Below, piece after piece: positions 37,151 through 50,295 of a DNA stretch of 64,000 nucleotides. Position numbers and translations under genes: made by a program. Position 1 is the stretch's first letter. Each line of letters starts with the position of its first letter. The notes under the pieces are model-generated. The model was given only the letters and a program-made list of their open reading frames with translations, made no database searches and had not been told where the DNA came from. The DNA is from Sindora glabra (lineage: Eukaryota > Streptophyta > Magnoliopsida > Fabales > Fabaceae), in assembly GCA_020226215.1 (NCBI GenBank), contig CM035232.1, forward strand, positions 81,597,044 to 81,661,043. The letters run 5' to 3'.

Positions 37151-40100
37151 ATTAGGTTGTTAGCTGTCACTCTATTTATAGTTATTATTATATATATTTG
37201 TAGTGACTGGTAAAACCCTAATACCCTATTATATAAAAATCCATATTTTTAATTATGCTAATATATATATAATGTACATTGCTATATGTCTTATCCATTT
37301 CTTCTCTTATATGTTTAATTTAAATTTTGTTACGAAACAATACAAGGGATCCTATGATAATTTTCTAGGAAATACAAGAAAAAGAATTTTTCCTAAAAAT
37401 AAAGGTAAACTTATATCTTTTCCAAGGGTTGTCTAAGTGTTTCCGAGATATTTTTTTAAGTATTGTTCACATAATTTTAAATTTAAACTATTTCTAATCT
37501 ATTTTTAAAGAAAAGAAATTGATTTCTAAATTTGATGTTATCTTCAAAGTATTTTAATAGAATAGGATCTTTTGATTTTCTAAGTTTTATAAACCTAATT
37601 CTATTCTATTGTGTTAGTTTTGTTTTCATGGTTTGAATTATGGAAGACATTACTTAGTTTTCAAAAAGTTTATTTTATAAAATATATTTTTAGTTTTTAA
37701 AGGAATTTTCAAGAAAATAATATTTGAACAAGTTTTATAAATCTATTTCCAATTTGCATTTCCAATAAATTATCTTTTTTGAAATAATCTTCTAAAATTT
37801 TTTTGTTTAAGAATCTATAGGAAATAATGACCTTTAGATAAATAAATATTTCCTTGAAGCCACTGTAGTAAAAGTTTTTGTTTTTCTAAGGTCATTATAT
37901 TTCAACTATTTTCAAATTAAAAAAGAAATTTCATCTGTTTGATTGAGATTTTAATTTCTAAAAGATTTTGACATGTATGATTTTATGAAATATATTCAAA
38001 AGATTGAATCTCCTCAATTATAAAAATTTGTTTTTTGATTTGATATAAAAAAAATTGTAGATTAGTTGGTTTAAAAAAGTTTATAATGATATCTAGTTGA
38101 TATGTTTATGTCTGCCATGATAGTCTAAAAATAGGATCATGATAGAAAATTTTTGTAATTTTGTTTAAATTAAAGAAAAGTAGAGTTTTCTCAACTTGAA
38201 TTAACACCAGCATCCACCTATTAACCATATTATTGAAACATGTATTTTTTAAAGAAGTTTTTACAAAAAAATTAATAAAAAATAATTCTATTATCATATT
38301 ATTTTTTAAGCATAATTTCTATATTTTGTAAATAATAAAAATTAAATTAGATATAAAAATTTTAATTATATACTCAAAATGAGTTATAATTATGTGTAAA
38401 AAATGAATATAATGATATTATGATTCTTATTTACAAAATAAATAAATATTATATAATTTAATATTATAGTTAATTAGGTGAATATCAAATATTAGTTTCA
38501 AATTTTTTATAGTTTAAATATTTGATTTGCTAGTTTCATTAATGTAACCACTTTAAAATTAAAAGGATTTGTTAATTAATAGAAAGAGACAATATTCGAA
38601 AAATTATGAAAATGAAAATTTTTACATAAACATGTCAAACACAATTCTAAAACAAGAAATTTTAAAATAAAAATATAAAATATTCTCGCCATCGAACACA
38701 TGTTAAATAAGTTGTTTCTTTAAACCTAGTAAGTGAGCCCATCGCATGTACTATAATATATAATTCATTATAAAATTAAAATTGGATAAAAATCATATAT
38801 TATGATTATTATGTAATGATTGTGAAAATAAAAATAATTTTTTTAACTCTCATATTATTATGGAATACATGTAAAGATGAAATTCAAGTCGATATTCATT
38901 TTTTTATTTTATGTTTGTTTATTAATTTGACTTGTTAATGAATATTATGAAAAATTTACATTATAACACATTATACATAAATCTAAATATAATAAATTTA
39001 ACAATTAGGAACTTTGGAAGAAAACAATAAAGACCTGATTAAATAAAAAAAGATAAAAGGTTAACAAACATTTTTTTTTATTTTTTATAAACCTAAGAGT
39101 AGGGAGATTTGGATTAGAAAAATAATTTTTTGAAAGTAGTGTCTTTTTTTTCTTAGAATGAAATGTATATATTTATACAAATTTTAAACTAAACATGAAA
39201 TAAGAATTAAATATTTTAATCAAAGTTAATAATAGTTGAATTTATGTCTTTTTATGTCTCTTTACATTACTTACTTTTCTTTAATTATTTTATATATTGA
39301 ATCTATTGATCTATTAATCCTTAATTTAAAAATACAACTAATACAAATTAATATTTTAATACAATAATTAGTGCAATAAATCCATGTCTTCCTTTTAGTG
39401 TTATTAATAATACATGTATATTTATGCAAATTTAAGAAAGAAGTATCTTTGGATCAAATGTACCAATTTATTTGCGAAAATTCATTTTTTTTATCTACAT
39501 TTATTATTATAAGCATGGTGTTTAATTTTTTTCTTGATATTTATATTTACACATATATAATTATTTATTGTGATTGAATTAAATCACATTAGTTTTATTC
39601 CTTAATTAATTTGTTACATAATACTAAGAATAATATGATATTATTATTTTTTTATTATGTATTATCAATCATTATAAAAATATACAAATTTTATATAATG
39701 AATACATATTTTATAAATTCATAGTACTATATTTATTGATAACCCTAAGATTTAAATTTAATTTATTATTAATATTACAACCTTTTAATTAACGTGTAAA
39801 GTTTTCAAATCTGGACCAGTCCAATCGGTTCAATCAATTAGACCAACACTTGAGAGTAAAAATGGTCTAGAATGACCCTCAAACTCAAACTAGGCAAAAA
39901 TTTGGGTTGACTTGGCCAAATTTGATTAAAACCTTTTTGAATTGATTGACCTGATAACTTAATTCATTCTCTCTCTCTTCCTTTTGTCTAATCCAAATGC
40001 TCAACATAAAAAAAGTTCTACCTAAATATAAGAATTTATTATATATTTAAAGAGTAAAGTGAATGAAATTTCTCAAATTATATTGATTATTATATTATTT

Positions 40101-42290
40101 AAAGTGCTTCATGGATATTAGTATTATTTGAAATTATCTTTTAGTAAGCAATTATGAAATATTTCAAGACACAATAGCCTTTCAAACTATCTTATTTAAT
40201 TTGCATTTTTTACATTTTAGGGCTTGTAATTTTATCATTTGTTTATTATAATATGAATTGCTATTATATTTACTTTATATTAAAGTATATATCAAAAGTA
40301 GTATTTTTTAAAATATTTAAACCCACTAAATTATAAATTTCTAGCTAATGTTATCCTTACAATTTGAATACAAGACATTATACTTTAGCTATTTTGGAGA
40401 TTTTTTATATCAATTTCCCTATTAATTATTCCTTATATTGCTACATTACTTATAAGTGTAATAAGATCAATATTTAATTATGATTTAAAAATATAATAAT
40501 AAATTTATATTAATTAAATAAATTTATTTTTACATAAAAATATAGTAATTGGTTCAACCACCCTATTTGATTAATTGAATTAATTCGACTTCGACTTGCT
40601 TATCTTGCTAAGTCGGTGATTAATCTGAGTTTAACAATAAAGAGTAGTATATTTCTAGCAAATCAAATCTTAATTATAATTTTAGTAATTAACTAATATT
40701 TTTTAGTATACTTATTAAAATTTACATTATATATATTTTAATAATAACTTTCATTAGAAAATAAAAATTGTCAGATATCTCTCTTTCATTAAAAGAATTT
40801 TGTATAAACCGCTTAAAATTAAATATGTTATTTTATTCCATATTTATTTATTAAAATAAGATCAAGATTGGATTTTTATTGATTCAAGTAAGATCAAAAT
40901 TAAAATCAATGTTTATTAATATTAATTAACTATTATAACATTTAACTGCAAAGTAATTATCTATATAAATTTAATAAGAAATATATATTGTTTATTATAG
41001 TATAAAGTTATAAAATTATGATTTAAATAGTTGGCCATTTTAGTCATATTAAGTTAAAGAACAAAATAACTATGAAAGTAATTATTTTAATGATATTAGT
41101 TTATAGTCTTGCCTTAAAGGTTATGGGTTTAATTTTAGAGGATCTTAATGTTTATTTATTTTTTTAATATTATCGAATTAAAAGAAGTGAGAAAATATTT
41201 CATCATATGACTTCCCATGATACAAACTAACCACTACAGAAGATCATGTGGCAGGGACCAAACCAAATAATAATAATAGAATTTGATTAAATTTGAAAGA
41301 GATCATGATTAGAATTGATAATTATATGGGGAGGTGTTGATATGAAGATGGAGTTATGGATTTTACAATTATATTTTATGACATGTAGTTATAATTTTTA
41401 TTTTTTAATGACACATACATAAGAATGACAAATCAATGTTTAGATGAAAAGGAAGGTAGAAAGTTATCAAGAAACATTAAATATCAATTTAGTCAAATAT
41501 AATCTTATTTTATATTCTTATGAATATTTGAAATTAAATTTTATAATTATGATGATAATAATAATAATTTGTAATTAAAATCAGATTTAAATATGATTCA
41601 TTCTCAATCTAAATCAATTTTACACTATTACATATTTATATATTGTCATTTAATAAAAATCATTGAAATTTTTATATTATTGGTAAAAATTATTAATTTT
41701 TTAATGGCATGTTATACTTTAATGTAGTGATGAAGTGAAAAATTTTACAATGATAATAAATTAATTTAAATTGATTAAAATTATATTTCAAATTTAATAC
41801 ATTATTAGTGTAAAATATTTTATACTATCACTGAATAAGAAAATGATACATCATCAAATAAATTAATGGTAATTAAGAATTTTTAGTAATAATAAGAGAA
41901 TTTTAATAGTTTTTTATTGATGTAATAATAATGGTATAAAATTAATTTATATGGAGTAGATTAAATTTAAATTCTTAAATTATATTTATTTAAAATGATA
42001 AACGGCTAGACAATAATTTTCATCTATTTTAAATACGATAACTACCCACTAAATAAAGATCAATGGAGAATTACTCGATTTAAATAAATATATTACTTTT
42101 AAATATTTATTTTACTACTAAGTAATATTATACATCTCAATTACTATGCATTTCTTCAGTTAGCAAGCATTTTGAAACATAACTATGAGATTTTTATTTT
42201 TTTATTATTCTAGCATAAGATTTATTAATTTTTAAATTGAAAGTTAAATAAAAAATATAAAACAAATAAATTTAGAGCTTGTTTGCATTA
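37151..42290. other. Very AT-rich intergenic DNA
   Basis: No gene supported; the short open frames (37203-37436, 38106-38297) are compositional. At 39807-39950 a ctggaccagtccaatcggttcaatcaat-type segment and at 40550-40640 a ggttcaaccacc...cttgctaagtcggtg segment look like the two ends of a decayed MITE of about 0.84 kb, but terminal repeats are not clear. Confidence 0.4.
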
Positions 42291-42356
42291 GGGATGATAA
42301 TTTGATCCATATTCAATGATGTCCTCAATTTTTAACTATTTGAATATGGGTATGGG

Positions 42357-43897
42357 TGTTGGAAATCGCACATCATACATGCACAGCGGAATAAAAATTT
42401 TGTACAATTTTCACCAAGGATCCATGCGAATTTAGGATGCCATAGATTAGAGATTAGGGTTTATACCTTTCAGCAAAAATCTTCTATCCGCTACACAGCA
42501 AATCCGATCTGCTTCTATCTGTTTTCCAATCCAATTTGCTCTCTAAATCACGAACCGGAATAGAAACTAGAAGATCAGATCACCAGTGCAGTGTTTAATG
42601 TGGCTGCACCTCTATGGTATCCACACAGAACGATCTCAAAATCTCCAACCAAATGATAGGTTGGATGGAATTTCTCTCCTTTCAAGTTTGTGCTAGCAAA
42701 CTAGGGTGTTTAGGGTCTCCTATTTTCTTTTCTCTCAAAACGCCTCCCAAATAATCTGTTGATTCATTTGAGCGTGAATAGCATCTTATATATATATAGA
42801 CACCCATTAAAACCCTAATGAAAGGTGAGTGTTATGAGCTGATTATTAATTAGGTCCAATATTATGACTTAATTAATAATTGGCCCCTAAGCAATATAAC
42901 ATTAACAAAAAGGCCCAATCTAATTGGTCCTTTCATTAATTAGAAATTATAGTCTAACTAGAATTTCTAATTATGTTGCTCCAATTCCAATTTTGATTCG
43001 TTCTTTGTGTGTGACCTAATAAGTTCCCATCACGTTGGTAATGATCCTAAAATCATATTTTAGAATCATAAACAATAAGCGACATCTAGCAATGCATCAT
43101 TGCTATCCAAGTAATGAGAATGTCAGTGATCTGACATAACCTTTCAGTGACTACGCAATCAAGTCTCCTTTTATCCTAGATATCTAAATCGAACTCAAGG
43201 CATGGAAAGTGTCATCCCCTTTATAATTCGATCTCTGTGTTTCTTGATTTATGAGTTGACCAAAAAGAAGTAAATGAGATCAACATCACATGTTGACTTA
43301 TTTAAGCATGGCCATGCATTTCATAGTCAAACTCAGTCAAGGAGCCCATAGATATCGCTCCTTTAGAAGGAGGGATAAAAACTCATCTACATCACTTATA
43401 TTCCTCTACATAATTAGTAGTATATCCAATCACTGTCTTCAAGTTAACCCGTTAAAGTTAACGTTAGACAATGTTAAAGCATATAATTAACTATGTTGGA
43501 AGCCATGGTGACTTCAAGTTAAAAGACTATATGCGTCACTGTCACTATGAGAGTTGCTTATGACACTCATAAGATGATCCATGTAGCAATCTCATGGCGG
43601 GTCAGTCCAGTACAATTATTCTCTAATATGTACCTATGTGTTGACTTAATATCTCATATCAATCAACCAACATACTAGTCTCTATGCATCATTGTTATCC
43701 CTTTCACAATGATACTTGACTAGGGATATTTAAGAGTATTATTTAAGAAATGATTACTCTAAGGACAAATTACTATATCTATTTATTTAACGCAGAGAAA
43801 TAATAATCTGAAAGTGCCTCATATAAATAATGAAAATATAATATAATGTATGCTTATACAATCATCCTATGATTGGCTCTTAAGGCATACACCAACA
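42357..43897 (-). mobile_element. Solo LTR, family A (1541 bp), minus orientation
   Basis: Plus-strand ends are TGTTGGAAATCGC (left) and GCATACACCAACA (right), so the LTR itself reads TGTTGGTGTATGCC...GATTTCCAACA on the minus strand. It shares its termini and interior blocks with the LTRs at 1-1255 and 16336-17986. Flanks are ATGGG (42352-42356) and ATAGG (43898-43902), a 5-bp duplication with one change. A TATA-like run (tatatatataag) lies near 42787 on the complementary strand. No internal region is attached. Confidence 0.8.
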
Positions 43898-44099
43898 ATA
43901 GGATCTTGAAAAATACATGCGTTATACCTTAAGAAAATTATAATATATTTTATTTTCTTTATATTGATATTTTGTATGCATAAGCAATTCAGTAATAGCT
44001 ATGATTTTATTTAGGAAGACAATTTGAATGCTAGAAATGAAACTTTATGGTAAGAAAATAAAGAATTAAAATGGTTTAAAGATTAATGTGAAATTAAAT

Positions 44100-46393
44100 T
44101 TGAACAAGTGTGTATAAAAGTGATTTAGGATCATTTTTTTCCCATTTTATTGTTGAGGACATCCAAAATTATTAGACTACCTTTGAACCCCCTTATAACT
44201 CCCAAAGTCCATTTCTCATTCATTTTGGCTTTGATTGGTTCTTCTTCCTTCTTTTTCCCTTAAATTCTTCTTCACCATAATTTAACAACAAAGAGCTAAA
44301 GAAATCAAGAAATTACTTATACCTTTCAATAAACTCTAGGTTATTCACATTATTCCTAAGCTTTTAGATAATGATTTCATGGAAGTTAATATGAAAATGG
44401 GATGCTAAGGATTTGAAGTTTTCAATTTTGTATTGAATAGGATAGTTTATCTACTCTTTTAAGTTCTTCTTATCTCTTCCTTGACTAAGTAAGTGAATAA
44501 TCTGCTTAAATCAAATGATTTAGTATGTTATCATTTTATTGAGTGTTTATGTGGTTATATTTGGAAATTGAGAAATAAAGTACTAAAAGAATGCTTTATG
44601 GTATGAATTAATAATAGTAATAGTTTGTGATGAATATGGATAATGAGGTTGTGTTAGATTTTAGCTATATTTAAATGTATATGTAGGATTGGGGAAGAAT
44701 TAACCACTTGAATAATGATTTTGTAGGTTTTTTTTTTGGCAGAATTTGGGTTAATACTTGAATACATAAGTGAGTATGGCTTTAAGATTACTCTCTAAAT
44801 GCCTATACTTAAATATATATTCAAGTATTGTATTCGAAGTTCTTTTTGGACACTCACACTTGAGTATGGCATCAAGAATGGCCTTTGGACATCTATAAGT
44901 GAGCATATACTCAATTATGAGGGCCATGAATTGCTTTTGGACCCTTATACTCAAGTGTATATGTTAGCTTTCCCCTTATTTGTCCAGTTTTGCTTATTTT
45001 ATGGTATTTTAAAGAATTGTTATCATAATTGATAATGTTGATACATGTAGAGCTTACAAACAATATGCTAGTAGATATGAATATTATATTTTTATTGAGA
45101 ACTTGCATATATTATTATGTCTACTATGTTTATTTTATGTCACTTAAAGATATTGAATGCATGTGTGATATGGAATTTTAAGATATTGGATGTATTGATG
45201 TGTTTAAAAACGACTTTGATAATAGAATTCTTGATATGGAATATGTTTATGGCTTGAACATGAAAGAGGGAGAGATGAGATGAGATGAAATATAAATAAT
45301 ACAAGATTTGGAAAAATGTTTATAAATGGATAAGGGTGGCCTCGAAGTAATAGAGTTAGTCTTGTAAATGGATAAGATTGATCGAGAGTAACAATGAGAT
45401 TTAAATATTTTCTTATATCATTTATTATTTATGTTAATTTATACTTTACTTAAATATGATAATTCATAGGTGATTAAGAAACAATTTATATAGAAAGGGT
45501 TTTGTAATAGCATTGTCCATAAGTTGAAAAGTAGGCTAGTTGCTTATTGCCAAATATATTGGTATCAATGTGAGGTATATGAATATGTTAATGTATGGTT
45601 GAGTATATGAATAAAGTAGACAATCGATATAAATATTTTCCATAACTGTAATGTTACAAGACAAGTGAAGTAACATCGATTAAAACTTTCTTTGAAACCA
45701 CATCATTTATTACTTGGAAAGGTAGACTAGCTTATAGATTACTTTTTTTTTCCTAAGTAGCTTTAGATATCTATTGTCTTTCTTTGTGTGATTTACTTAT
45801 CATGATATTTGTTGAACTTTAACTTATTTCTAATATACATATATTATTAGAAGAAATTATGGTACATCATTGATGTAATGATATACTGATGCACCACTAG
45901 ATTAACCACACATTAGGTTTACTTTTTTTTTAAAGTCAAATCTAACACATTATATAATAATATGTCAATAGTCAATTTAGTAGTGCATTAATACATTACT
46001 ACATTGTTGGGTACCATAATTATCTCTTACATTATTTTGCTACTTATTGAGTTTTTCATGAAGACTCACTTTACTTCTATTTTTGTTTCCTTTTATTTTT
46101 ATGGGAAATCTTCCCTTAGGTACTTAGCTGCAATATATTGGAAAAGAAGTTAGCTCCTTCAAGGATTTTTGGCATTAAGATGTGTTGTAAGGTGATTAGT
46201 GCAATTAGCGGGATATGTTTTTATTCATAACATAGCTCCATTCTTTTACATTTTAGTCCATAGGAATACTTATTCCCATTTATGATGTCATAAAACTCAT
46301 TGATGTAGCTGCATTTTTATGTTGTAAGGCTTGTATAAAGCTATTTAGGCAACTCCTTACATTAGTCACACACCTCGGGATTGAGTCATGACA
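44100..46393 (+). mobile_element. 3' part of a Tekay-like LTR remnant
   Basis: A TATA box (gtgtataaaagtg, about 44109), ttgactaagtaagtga (about 44481), ttattgagtttttcatgaagactcac (about 46027) and the terminus attgagtcatgaca ending at 46393 occur in the order and spacing expected of a long chromovirus LTR. The terminal gtcatgaca is the same as at the end of the 19590-22239 LTR. The 5' end is probably between 43900 and 44100, but no matching duplication for the following atttg was found. Confidence 0.4.
44750..44970. repeat. Degenerate 40-52-bp tandem repeat, ~4-5 units
   Basis: Units built as tacttgagtatggc...gcttttggac(a/c)ct recur back to back. Because the unit has few stops in either direction, overlapping open frames appear on both strands (44751-44954, 44799-45032); these are not genes. 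It lies inside the LTR-like segment. Confidence 0.6.
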
Positions 46394-47015
46394 ATTTGGG
46401 TGTGTGTAAATAGATTTTGGTGAGGTTTTTATTTTTTATTTTTCTTATTAGGTGTGAATATGGCCATAAGTATGGGTGTAAGGATTATATTACCTAATTT
46501 TTCTTATATTTATATTATAATGTATAATTGAATAGTACATAATATATATATATATATTTATATATAATATACAAATTTGATTATATAATAAAAAGAAAAA
46601 TTAAAACTATGTATATAGTCAATTAATTTAAATATAAAAAATTTCTAAAGCTAAACTTTAACAAAAGAATTTATGTTATTCTTTATTGTATTGATATTAT
46701 TAGAATTTTCAAGTAATTATCATTTTATTAAAAAATATTAAGATATAAATAAATACAATAAATATAATAAGATATAAATAAATTATAACTGAATAAATAT
46801 AATAAAAATAATTCGATATCTTTTATTTTTATTAAAATTTTTAATAAAATATAATAAATATGTTTTGTTTAAATAAAATAAGAAAATGAAAATGAATATC
46901 CCTATTCAGATACTTAACGAACTTTAGCTTGTGAATATGATAATATATTTTGAAATAGGGATAGAAGTGAAAATTTTAATCTCTTACTTATATCCTTTCC
47001 ATTACCATTCTTAAT
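46394..47015. other. AT-rich segment, possible right part of an interrupted MITE
   Basis: The end (cctttccattaccattcttaat, about 46993-47014) is an imperfect inverted copy of attagggatgataatttgatcc at 42291-42312. This suggests one old MITE whose body was split by the LTR insertions between. Internal homology is too weak to prove it. Confidence 0.3.
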
Positions 47016-50010
47016 TTGTACGATATGATACAATGTGATAATATAAGATCTAATAAGATAAGTTAACATTTATATACTATATATTACTTGTGATATTTTT
47101 TTGCTTTTTATAACAAGTGTCATTCCCATAATTTGACACTTCCCATAATTCACCGAATATCAATTTGTCATTTTTTTTCATTTATCTTTTAATATTAAAT
47201 CAATTTCTAATAAAAATTTAAATTTGAATTACTTTTAATCTATTATTAAAATTCATAAATACCAAATTATTCCAATATCAAAAAGATCTTCAAATTACAT
47301 TTATATTTGTTTCTTTTCTCTCTACACCTTAATATTATCTTTGTTAATATAAGAACTTTTATCTTCATCTTTTTTTCTCTTTTATGAGACTTTAGTATTT
47401 TTAACTTTTTGTAACATTTTAGTAATACCTCTATCACGTAAATTTTTTTTTACAATTTATTTTGCATTTTTTATACTATTATAGTTCCAATTTAATTAGC
47501 AATTTTTAGTTATGAATGCTTTATTTTATTAAATTTCTATTATTTTAAAAATTTATATCTTAATCTGTTCTAATTAATTTGCTGGATTTTTTATGTATAA
47601 AAATTATAAAAGCATAAATATTTTTATGGTTTATTTCATTAGGTAAGTTCTTTGACTATTTCACACATTCTTTAAAAAGGAAAAAATAGTTATACTTTTT
47701 AAAGGAAATTATGAGAGAAGCAAAACTTTCATGCCATATTGTTTTTGAAAATTTTTACAAATTTGTAACTGAACTCAACAAATTAGTAAATAAATTCAAT
47801 AACATTTTCTATTTTAAAAATTGAAAGTTATTTCATCTTTATCTTTATCTTTATTTGATTTCATTTAAAAATTTTATTTTTTATTTTTATTTAATTTAAA
47901 TAGAAATCTTTTTAACTTTTATCTTCATTACATTGTAAATTCAATTTAAAATTTATAAATTCTTGTCTACAATGCACTTTCTCTTTGTACGTATATGATA
48001 AAATTTCGATTTGCTTACGTATACAAATGAATAACCCCACTTATAACTATCAAAGAAAATTTAAATTTGGTATCAAGTTTATTTCTATTAATACCATAAT
48101 CTCTCTAAGAAAGTTTGAGTTTGGTATCCCATAATATTTTTTACTAAATAATATAATAATTTATTTTCATTTAATAAATCTCACTATAGTAATTGCAGAT
48201 TTTTATTTTCGTTTCATAATCTAATTAATTACTTTTTGTTGGTAATTTTTTTTAAATATTTATATTATTTTTCTAACCTTTTTCCCTTATCCATGTTCTT
48301 AACATAGTTTTTTTAAACTTTAATCAAACTATTTTATATTTATAATTACATCAAAATTTTTAATTACATTATAATTTTTTTTAAATTTGTGATTTTATAA
48401 GTTTAATTAGTCATGATTTTTAAGAAAGTAACAATCCATGATATTATTGTGTCTCTATATAGGGAATTTTTTTTTTAAATTTTGAAAGGAGCTTTTTTTG
48501 TTAATTTCTATTATAATGCAATTTTTAAGAAAATACTTAAATAAGAGTCCCTTAAATGAAAAATATTTGATGTTAAAATATTAAATTTTAGTTAAGAAAT
48601 AAGTAGTAATTTGTAGATTATATTTAATGAGTTGTTTATAATATAAAATTATTATTTCAAAAATTTGTTTTATGATGCACTGAGATGGTAAATGAAAAAT
48701 TTATTATTATTACAAAAAAAATCTATTCTTATCATAAATTATATTATTAAATATTAATATTAATGATAATAATTATCTTAAAAAATGATATCTAATTAAT
48801 GAATTATTTGAATTTAAAATCAACCTTTTTCATAAAATAAATTTAAATTAATTATTTATTTAAATGTTAAACTAAATGAGTGAGAAGATAATTTTTTTCT
48901 TTCCTTTAATTTCTCTCGATTTTTATTTTATCAAATGCTTCTTTTAACTATTATCTTTCACAAATATTTATTCTTTCAACTATTTTTCAAGAGTGTTTTT
49001 TAAACATTCTTAATTTTCTTCCCTCATTTTATCTTGAATTTTTTCTTTCTTCTACTTCATTGATTTTCTTTGCAAGTTTTGTAATTGTTACTGTTTATAA
49101 AATACCTATACTTCAGAAAATTTTTTATCAGATAAAATTGTTATCTACTTACAAGCCTATGATTTAGGATTGTAGAAGTATAAATTTTTTTTTTTAAGAT
49201 TGAAGCAAATAATTGGAACAAATTGAAGTAGTTTAACTTTAATTTAATTTATGAGTATTTAAAAGTAAGAAAAATTTTAAATTTATTTTATATGATCTAA
49301 TGTATATGGAAGAATTTATAAATTTAATTTTTTTATTACACTATAATATCGATTTTAATTATTTAATAATATACATGTAATAAAATTATAATATTTTATT
49401 TTATGAGATATTTTTTAAAATTGTTAGTTGTATATTAATTTTTTATCTTTTTTTTGTAAATAATTAACATATAATTATAATTTTATATTATTAAAATAAA
49501 TATTTATCCGTAACCAACTGGTGATAATATAAGTTAATAGTATGGTTTTTTTTGGGAAAAATAAAACTAAAAATCTTTCACTCCCTTTTGTAGTATTGAT
49601 TGATTATAATCAACGGTCAACAATTAATAATAATAAAATTAAGTTTTTGATTTCTTGAAACTGAAAAAAGAAAAAATCGTGCAGGTGCGGAAGGAAGCAC
49701 TTGGGAAGAGGTTAATATTGTTAAATTTAAATTCTTATTATCACTTACGCAAAAATTTTCATAGTTTATAATTACTTCAATTACAGTAAAAATCTGTCAA
49801 AATTTTAATTTTAATCAAGTTCTAGGTAATTAAGTTAGACACCCTGTGCTGCACTGAACAGAATGACTTCCCCTTGTCCCTTCAGTTCGGTTTCTACGGT
49901 TACGCACCAAGGCAAACAAAATCAATTTCCTATTTCCGTCTTTATTCTCCCATTTTTCCCTAGAAAAAGTATACTATTTTCTCGAGAAAATTAGTAACGA
50001 CATTGGGGGT
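47016..50010. other. AT-rich intergenic region upstream of VPS38
   Basis: No gene or element is supported. The last few hundred bases before 50010 should contain the VPS38 promoter. A weak TATA-like gtatactatt is at about 49969, and GC content rises from about 49850. Confidence 0.4.
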
Positions 50011-50012
50011 TA

Positions 50013-50030
50013 ATGAACTTCCTACCGTGA
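50013..50030 (+). promoter_or_regulatory. Possible upstream ORF 1 (5 codons) of VPS38
   Basis: atgaacttcctaccg then tga, 86 bases before the inferred VPS38 start. It counts as a leader uORF only if transcription starts upstream of 50013, which the sequence does not show. Confidence 0.35.
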
Positions 50031-50051
50031 TTGATCACTCACTCCAGGACG

Positions 50052-50183
50052 ATGAGGTCGACCCTTGACCTCCTTTTGAATTCAAGCATCGTTCTGATTT
50101 CGTCTCAATTTCTTTATGGAACCAAACCGAGAACCCTCTCTGGAAAAGAATTCAGCGGATCCAGAAAATGTCAAAGTGGTTGA
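50052..50183 (+). promoter_or_regulatory. Possible upstream ORF 2, overlapping the VPS38 start
   Basis: An ATG at 50052 opens a 43-codon frame that passes through the VPS38 ATG (50116) in a different frame and stops at 50181-50183. If included in the mRNA leader it would reduce initiation at the main ATG. The predicted peptide has no recognised family. Confidence 0.4.
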
Positions 50184-50295
50184 GTGGGAGGACTTCGAAA
50201 ACGAACTTGCGAGGTTTGTTAGTCTTTCTTCTGCAGTCAATGATGCTAAGGAGAAAAAGCAAAGTCTTAAGCAGAAGCTTGAGGTCCTCATTCAG
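50116..50295 (+). CDS. VPS38: VPS38 exon 1 (codons 1-60)
   Basis: Starts at ATG 50116 and ends ...CTCATTCAG|GTAGG, a strong donor, after codon 60 (phase 0). It encodes an acidic, disordered start followed by the WEDFENELARF motif and the first coiled-coil heptads. Open in frame throughout. Confidence 0.85.

Noticed and set aside
44751..45032. Overlapping open frames with repetitive Tyr/Lys/Leu peptide
   Set aside because: Result of the 40-52-bp tandem repeat being open in several frames; no start context or gene structure.
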